Positions 58,262 through 64,000 of a stretch of DNA of 64,000 nucleotides are shown here, one piece after another; positions within the stretch are counted from its first letter, which is position 1, and each line of letters opens with the position of its first letter. A model generated the notes under the pieces. The model ran no database searches. It was given only the letters and a program-made list of their open reading frames with translations, and had not been told where the DNA came from. This DNA comes from Anisodus tanguticus (taxonomy: Eukaryota; Streptophyta; Magnoliopsida; Solanales; Solanaceae): assembly GCA_034509755.1 (NCBI GenBank), contig CM067555.1, positions 3,914,142 to 3,978,141 on the forward strand, read 5' to 3'. A program made the position numbers and the translations under genes.

Positions 58262-61200
58262 CTAGGTAGAGTTACCGCCATGATGACTTGTCCTCGGCCT
58301 TAACCCCATTCCCATTGATGATCTACTAACTCCCTCTCTAGATAAGCCTTTTGTAAGCGGATCCGCCACGTTATCTCTTGACTTTACATAGTCAATCGTG
58401 ATAACGCCACTAGAGAGGAGTTGTCTAACGGTATTGTGTCTTCGTCGTATGTGACGAGATTTTCCGTTGTACATTACGCTCCCCGCCCTACCTATTGTCG
58501 CTTGATCGTCACAATGTATACATATAGGAGCCAAAGGTTTGGGCCAGAATGGAATATCTTCTAAGAAATTCCGGAGCCATTCAGCTTCTTCACCGACCTT
58601 GTCTAAAGCTATAAATTTAGATTCCATTGTAGAGCGGGCGATGCATGTTTGTTTTGATGATTTCCAAGACACTGATCCACCCCAATTGTGAAAACATAAC
58701 CACTCGTGGATTTAAATTCAGATGATCCGGTGATCCAATTTGCATCACTATATCCTTCGATCACGGCGGGATATTTTTTATAATGCAAAGCATAGTCTTG
58801 GGTGTGTTTTAAATACCCCAAGACTCGTTTCATTGCCATCCAATGAGTTTGATTGGGATTACTCGTGAATCGACTCAGCTTGCTTATAGCACATGCTATA
58901 TCTGGTCGTGTACAATTCATAATATACATCAAGCTTCCCAAAACTCGTGCATAGTCCAATTGTGAGTCACTTTCACCTTTATTCTTTTGAAGTGCAAAAC
59001 TTGCATCAATTGGAGTCTTTGCAACATTGAAATTTAAATACTTAAACTTGTCAAGTACTCTTTCAATATAATGAGACTGCGATAATGCTAGACCTTGTGG
59101 ATTTTTATGAATTCTGATACCTAAGATCAAATCAGCAACTCCTAAGTCCTTCATATCAAATTTGTAGCCAGCATACGCTTCGTAGCATTTACATCGGTAA
59201 TATCTCTACTCATTATCAACATGTCATCAACATATAAACAAACAATGACTTCATGATTTGGAGTATTTTTAATGTAAACACATTTGTCACACTCATCAAT
59301 CTTAAATCCATTTGCCAACATTGTTTGGTCAAATTTCGCATGCCATTGTTTGGGTGCTTGTTTAAGTCCATAAAGTGACTTAACAAGTTTGCACACTTTC
59401 CTTTCTTTACCAGGAACCACAAAACCCTCAGGTTGTTCCATGTAAAGTTCTTCCTCCAATTCTCCATTTAAGAAAGCTGTCTTGACATCCATTTGATGGA
59501 TTTCAATACCATATACGGCCGCCAATGCCACTAACACCCGAATAGATGTTATTCTTGTTACCGGCGAGTATGTGTCAAAGTAATCAAGGCCTTCTTTTTG
59601 TCTATAACCTTTGACCACAAGTCTTGCCTTATATTTGTCAATAGTGCCATCAGCTTTCATTTTCCTTTTAAAAATCCATTTTGATCCTAAAGATTTATTT
59701 CCAGGAGGAAGATCAACCAATTCCCATGTATGATTGTTCAAAATTGATTCAATCTCACTATTGACTGCCTCTTTCCAAAATGCTGAATCAGAAGAAGACA
59801 TCGCTGCTTTAAATGTTTGAGGCTCATATTCAAGCAAGAATGTCACAAAATCTGGTCCAAAGGAAGTAGTTGTCCTTTGACGTTTGCTACGCCTTGCATC
59901 ATTTTTACTTGGTGTATTTTTCTTTGGTTCTTCCCGCGGTCGTTTAGATCTTTCACTTGACGACTCACATTCAGTTTTATACAGATAAATGTTTTCAAAG
60001 AATTCAGCATTATCTGATTCAATTACCGTATTAACATGTATTTCGGGATTGTCCGATTTGTGAACCAAAAACCGACAAGCTTTGCTGTTTGTAGCATAAC
60101 CAATAAAAACACAATCCACAGTTTTTGGTCCGATTTGTACCCTTTTGGGCAAAGGAACTTGGACCTTTGCTAAACACCCCCACACTTTGAAATATTTCAA
60201 GTTGGGTTTTCTTCCTTTCCATAGTTCATATGGAATAGATTGTGTTTTGCTTGTGGGGCACCCTGTTGAGTATTCGGTTAGTTGTAAGGATAGCCACCCC
60301 CACAAGCTTTGCGGTAAACCGGAACTTATTAGTAAGGCATTCATCATTTCCTTTAATGTTCGGTTTTTCCTTTCCGCAATTCCATTTGATTGTGGTGTGT
60401 AAGGGGCCGTAGTTTGATGAATAATTCCATATTCTAAACATATCTCTGCAAAAGGAGATTCGTACTCTCCACCCCTATCACTTCTAATCATTTTTATCTT
60501 TTTATTCAATTGATTTTCCACTTCGTTTTTGTATTTCTTAAATGCATCAATTGCTTCATCCTTACTATTAAGCAAATACACATAACAATATCGAGTGCAA
60601 TCGTCAATAAAAGTTATAAAATACTTTTTCCCACCGCGAGATGGTATTGACTTCATATCACATATATCGTGTGAATTAAGTCTAAAGGATTTGAATTTCT
60701 ATCAATAGACTTATATGGATGTTTAACAAACTTAGATTCAACACAGATTTCACATTTAGATTTATTACACTCGAATTTAGGCAATACTTCTAAATTAATC
60801 AATTTTCGCAAGGTTTTGTAGTTGACATGTCCTAAACGAACATGCCATAAATCATTTGACTCCAATAAGTAAGACGAAGCTGAATTCTTATTAATACTGT
60901 CAACAACCACTACATTGAGTTTGAAAAGGCCCTCGGTGAGGTAGCCCTTTCCTATGAACAAATCATTCTTACTTATTACAATTTTCTCACTAACCAACAC
61001 ACACTTAAACCCGTTTTTGACGAGTAGTCCGACTGAAACTAAATTCTTCCGAATTGTTGGAACGTGCATAACATTGTTGAGAGTCAAGACCTTGCCGGAA
61101 GTCATCTTCGGAAGTATCTTCCCATATCCTTCAACCTTGGCTGTTGCAGTATTTCCCATAAACAATACCTCTTCGGGTCCAGCGGGAGCATAGGTTGCAA

Positions 61201-62200
61201 ATGCTTCTTTTGTAGCGCAAACATGTCGAGTGGCACCAGAATCAAGCCACCACTCCTTTGGGTTCCCAACCAAATTGCACTCCGATAGCATTGCACACAG
61301 ATCATCTATATCATCATTATTTTCCACCATATTGGCTTGTCCTTTTCCCTTGTTCTTTTTCGGGAGACAACAATCCGGGGCTTTGTGGCCAGCTTTCCCA
61401 CGATTAAAGCAGTTGCCCTTGAACTTTTTCTTGTTGGAATCCTTCTCCTTCCCAAAAGGCCTCTTCCTTTTCTTGTTCTTTTTCAGAGCAGCATCTTCAA
61501 CGATGTTTGCCCCTTCAATTGGTGAAGTCTTACGGTACCTCTTCTCAGCGGTTTTGTTATCTTCCTCGATCTTGAGACGAATCACAAGATCTTCCAACTT
61601 CATTTCCTTTCTTTTGTGCTTAAGATAATTCTTGAAATCTTTCCATGAGGGCGGCAGCTTCTCAATCATTGCAGCCACTTGGAACGCTTCATTTACTATC
61701 ATACGTTCAGCAATAAGGTCATGGAAGATAAGTTGAAGCTCTTGAACTTGGGTTCCAACGGTTTTTCCATCCACCATTTTGTAGTGTAGGAATTTGGCAA
61801 CCACAAACATCTTCAAGCAAGCATCTTCGGTTTTGTACTTCTTTTCAAGTGCACTCCATAATTCTTTGGAAGTATCTACTGCACTGTAGACGTTGTACAA
61901 GTCATCTTCTAAGGCACTCAAAATGTAGCCTTTGCACAAAAAATCAGCCTGTTTCCAAGCCTCAGTAACCATGAACTGTTGGTTGTCAGGCATGTCGGCG
62001 GCAGCACGGAGAGGTCCTCACCGGTGAACTTTTGCATACTAAGGGTGGTAAGCCAAAAGAACATTCTTTGTCGCCATCCTTTAAAGTTGGCACCGGTGAA
62101 CTTCGCAGTTTCTCCCGGTGGCACGGCAAAGCGGTACGGGTTGTAGGAGTAACCGTTGGTGCAAAGTATTCGCAGAGGTAGTTCCGGTCTCAATTGCCAT
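58262..62200 (-). pseudogene. Gag-pol of copia element 3, four or five frame breaks
   Basis: Minus strand. Gag starts at ATG 62200 (MAIETGTTS) and changes frame near 62165 and 61990. The 446-codon stretch 61993-60653 gives gag (LPPSWKDFKNYLKHKRKEMK), a zinc knuckle (NCFNRGKAGHKAPDC, with Arg where the second Cys is expected), protease (WWLDSGATRHVC, about 61225-61260) and pre-integrase HVRLGHVNYKTL. After a frame change near 60660 come 501 codons (60656-59151): integrase (FITFIDDCTRYCYVYLL, MIRSDRGGEYES, NGIAERKNRTLKEMMNALL) and RT (FKRKMKADGTIDKYKARLV, MDVKTAFLNGELEEELYM, CLYVDDMLIM). RNase H follows in 59154-58609 and 58672-58262 (TRPDIACAISKLS, ARSTMESKFIALD). The gag-pol style is Tork-lineage-like. 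The breaks are single-base shifts; without them one polyprotein of about 1,300 residues would be expected. Confidence 0.93.
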
Positions 62201-62598
62201 TATTCGTTTGTCATCACAAATCGACAAACCTGTTTTCGTTAATAAAACCGAATAGCAATTCAATCACAGACTTAGACGATGAAGATTTTATTTCTTCAAA
62301 TCGCAGTATAATTATGAAACTTTAGTATTCCAACGAAGTTTTTATATCTTCGAGTCAGAATACTAATATTCATATGGAGTAGAAAACTACACAAGTTTTA
62401 ATCTCCAAACCGTAATACAAACAACAATGAAGTTTTTATGTTCTTCAAATAGTTGTACAAGTATGAACTTTAATATTCCAACGAAGTTTTTATGTCTTCA
62501 AGTCAGAATATGAAATTTCATACGGAGTAGAAAACCACACAGGTTTTAGTGTCCAAAACAGAATACAGATTAATCTAAAAATATAATTTCCTTAAGAT
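62201..62598 (-). other. 5' leader of copia element 3
   Basis: Untranslated region between the 5' LTR and gag. It contains repeated AACGAAGTTTTTAT...CTTC...AGTCAGAATA words (62325-62370 and 62478-62512) and CATA(T/C)GGAGTAGAAAAC twice, suggesting an internal duplication of about 155 bp. Confidence 0.6.
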
Positions 62599-63214
62599 TG
62601 TTATTAATCTATATTCCAAAAAAAAAATCAGTAAATAATAATTACTTAAAATAAACAGAATCAGTGTTGGAAAAATAAGAATAATTTTTCCAGAATATAA
62701 TCGAGCCCACTTAGTTCAAAGTGTGTCCTTAAGGAAATTATTCCCCTCACAGTACTCGAGGTTGATGGAATATCCCCTCCCAGGATAGAACGATTATCTT
62801 ACCGTAATAGTAGTACTCCAAATTCGGAGTAGCGGCGAACCACTCAACAAAGAAAGATATCACACAGAATTTGTTTATGCAGAAGAAGAAGAAGTTTGTG
62901 TTGTTCAGAAAATTCGTAAGTAAAATTTTGAGGAATCAAACGAATTTATAGCCATGGAAGTACTGTTTCTGAAGGTTTTCAACCCTTCTGAACAGTCACT
63001 AAAACTGGTGGGAAATTTAAACGTGGGAAAGAAACCGGTCGCGGGTCGACACGCGGATCCGGCCGGTCATGGTCGTGGTCACTAACGGGTAGGATTGGAT
63101 AAGTTAATTAATTTAATTAAATTATAATTAATTAAATAATTTAAAATTAAATAAAAATTGGTCCAAAAAGATTATCAATCAATCAGATCATTTGACCGAA
63201 TCCGAATCCGAAGC
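62599..63214 (-). repeat. 5' LTR of copia element 3, truncated
   Basis: It matches 56707 to about 57360 and stops at CCGAAGCCGA, lacking the distal 300 bp (promoter part) present in the 3' LTR. It is fused directly to another LTR copy at 63215. Confidence 0.85.
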
Positions 63215-64000
63215 CGAAAAAAACCAGTAAATAATAATTACTTAAAATAAACAGAATCAGTGTTGGAAAAATAAGAATAATTTTTCCAGAATATAATCGA
63301 GCTCACTTAGTTCAAAGTGTGTCCTTAAGGAAATTATTCCCCTCACAGTACTCGAGGTTGATGGAATATCCCCTCCCAGGATAGAACGATTATCTTACCA
63401 GAATAGTAGTACTCCAAATTCGGGTAGCGGCGAACCACTCAACAAAAGTATATCACACAGAATTTGTTTATGCAGAAGAAGAAGAAGTTTGTGTTGTTCA
63501 GAAATTTCGTAAGTAAAATTCTGAGGAATCAAACGAATTTATAGCCATGGAAGTACTGTTTCTGAAGGTTTCCAACCCTTCTGAACAGTCACTAAAACTG
63601 GTGGGAAATTTAAACGTGGGAAAGAAACCGGGCCGCGGGTCGGACACGCGGATCCGGCCGGGTCGCGGGTCAGGGTCACTAACGGGTAGGATTGGATAAG
63701 TTAATTAATTTAATTAAATAATTTAAAATTAAAGAAAATTTGGTCCAAAAAGATTATCAATCAATCAGAAGCCGAAGCCGAAGCCGAGCGATGACGACGG
63801 CGCGAGGGGTCCTTGCCCCCTCAACCCTTTTATTGACAAGAAGGAGTAATTCTACTTATAAGTAGAAGAACTTTTCTTTCCACTACCGATGTGGGACAAA
63901 TGCTTATTTTATAAAGCAAGAGAGAACTCCCACTTTTCTTTCCACTACCGATGTGGGACAACTCCCACTTTTCTTTCCACTACCGATGTGGGACAAATGA
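63215..64000 (-). repeat. Additional LTR copy, runs off the window
   Basis: It starts at AAAAAACCAGTAAATAATAA (lacking about the first 18-20 bp of the LTR as seen on the plus strand) and continues colinearly with 56726-57610 to the last base. It regains the part missing from the adjoining copy. Compared with the 3' LTR it has lost one GC-word repeat and part of the AT-rich and CCAAG arrays. Confidence 0.85.

Larger units (their letters stand above)
56707..63214 (-). mobile_element. Ty1/copia LTR retrotransposon, nearly complete
   Basis: 3' LTR 56707-57680, internal region 57681-62598, 5' LTR 62599-63214 (truncated). In the minus orientation the LTR starts TGTTGGGTTTAAATG and ends GATTAATAACA. 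The polypurine tract ATGTGGGGGAC (57681-57691 on the plus strand as GTCCCCCACAT) abuts the 3' LTR. No convincing tRNA primer site was seen next to the 5' LTR. The internal reading frames are long, making this the best-preserved element in the window. Confidence 0.93.

Noticed and set aside
60145..61628. Plus-strand frames of 62-132 codons at 60.1-61.6 kb
   Set aside because: Antisense to the long copia 3 gag-pol frames.

Overview
This is plant nuclear DNA, most likely from a Solanaceae species. It is AT-rich and contains Stowaway, CACTA and hAT miniature elements, RTE-type LINEs ending in TTG-rich tails, Ty1/copia and Ty3/gypsy LTR retrotransposons with tRNA-iMet primer sites, and a SINE (about 55.4 kb) that I recognise as close to the tobacco TS family. 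The one convincing host gene has seven introns with GT/AG borders. No bacterial-type genes, CRISPR arrays or functional tRNA/rRNA genes are visible.

Layout. 0.9-7.0 kb: a Ty3/gypsy element on the minus strand that keeps gag and protease remnants but has no visible RT or integrase; an acidic reading-frame block lies in their place. 9.6-11.1 kb: a 5'-rearranged RTE LINE. 11.7-12.3 kb: a tandem TRIM. 12.3-17.0 kb: a copia element (minus) with ATTTT target duplications. 17.5-21.0 kb: LINE tail, probable plastid-derived patch, MITEs, a SINE and a CACTA MITE nested in a Stowaway MITE. 22.3-23.4 kb: a six-LTR TRIM array. 24.1-29.1 kb: a second copia element (plus) with ATAAT target duplications. 34.3-39.2 kb: a tandemly duplicated LTR-gag fragment of another copia lineage, the second copy split by an RTE LINE. 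40.0-40.7 kb: two SINEs of different families. 40.8-46.9 kb: a four-part nest (Stowaway MITE containing a Mutator-like element, which contains a LINE tail and a 3.7-kb solo LTR). 48-49.7 kb: two more solo LTRs.

The gene at 50.2-54.6 kb encodes a 295-residue HAD-superfamily phosphatase of the plant pyrimidine 5'-nucleotidase (SDT1/PHM8-like) type. Its TATA box, first 5'UTR exon, long 5'UTR intron, eight coding exons and poly(A) signals can all be read. Small transposons sit in its promoter, 5'UTR intron and intron 7, and an 82-bp duplication copies the intron 6/exon 7 acceptor.

56.7 kb to the window end: a nearly complete third copia element (minus) with four or five reading-frame breaks, and a fused extra LTR at its 5' side running off the window. 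Comparing non-repeat DNA shows that about 1-17.4 kb and about 21.5-34 kb are two diverged copies of one ancestral segment; each has since collected its own transposons.
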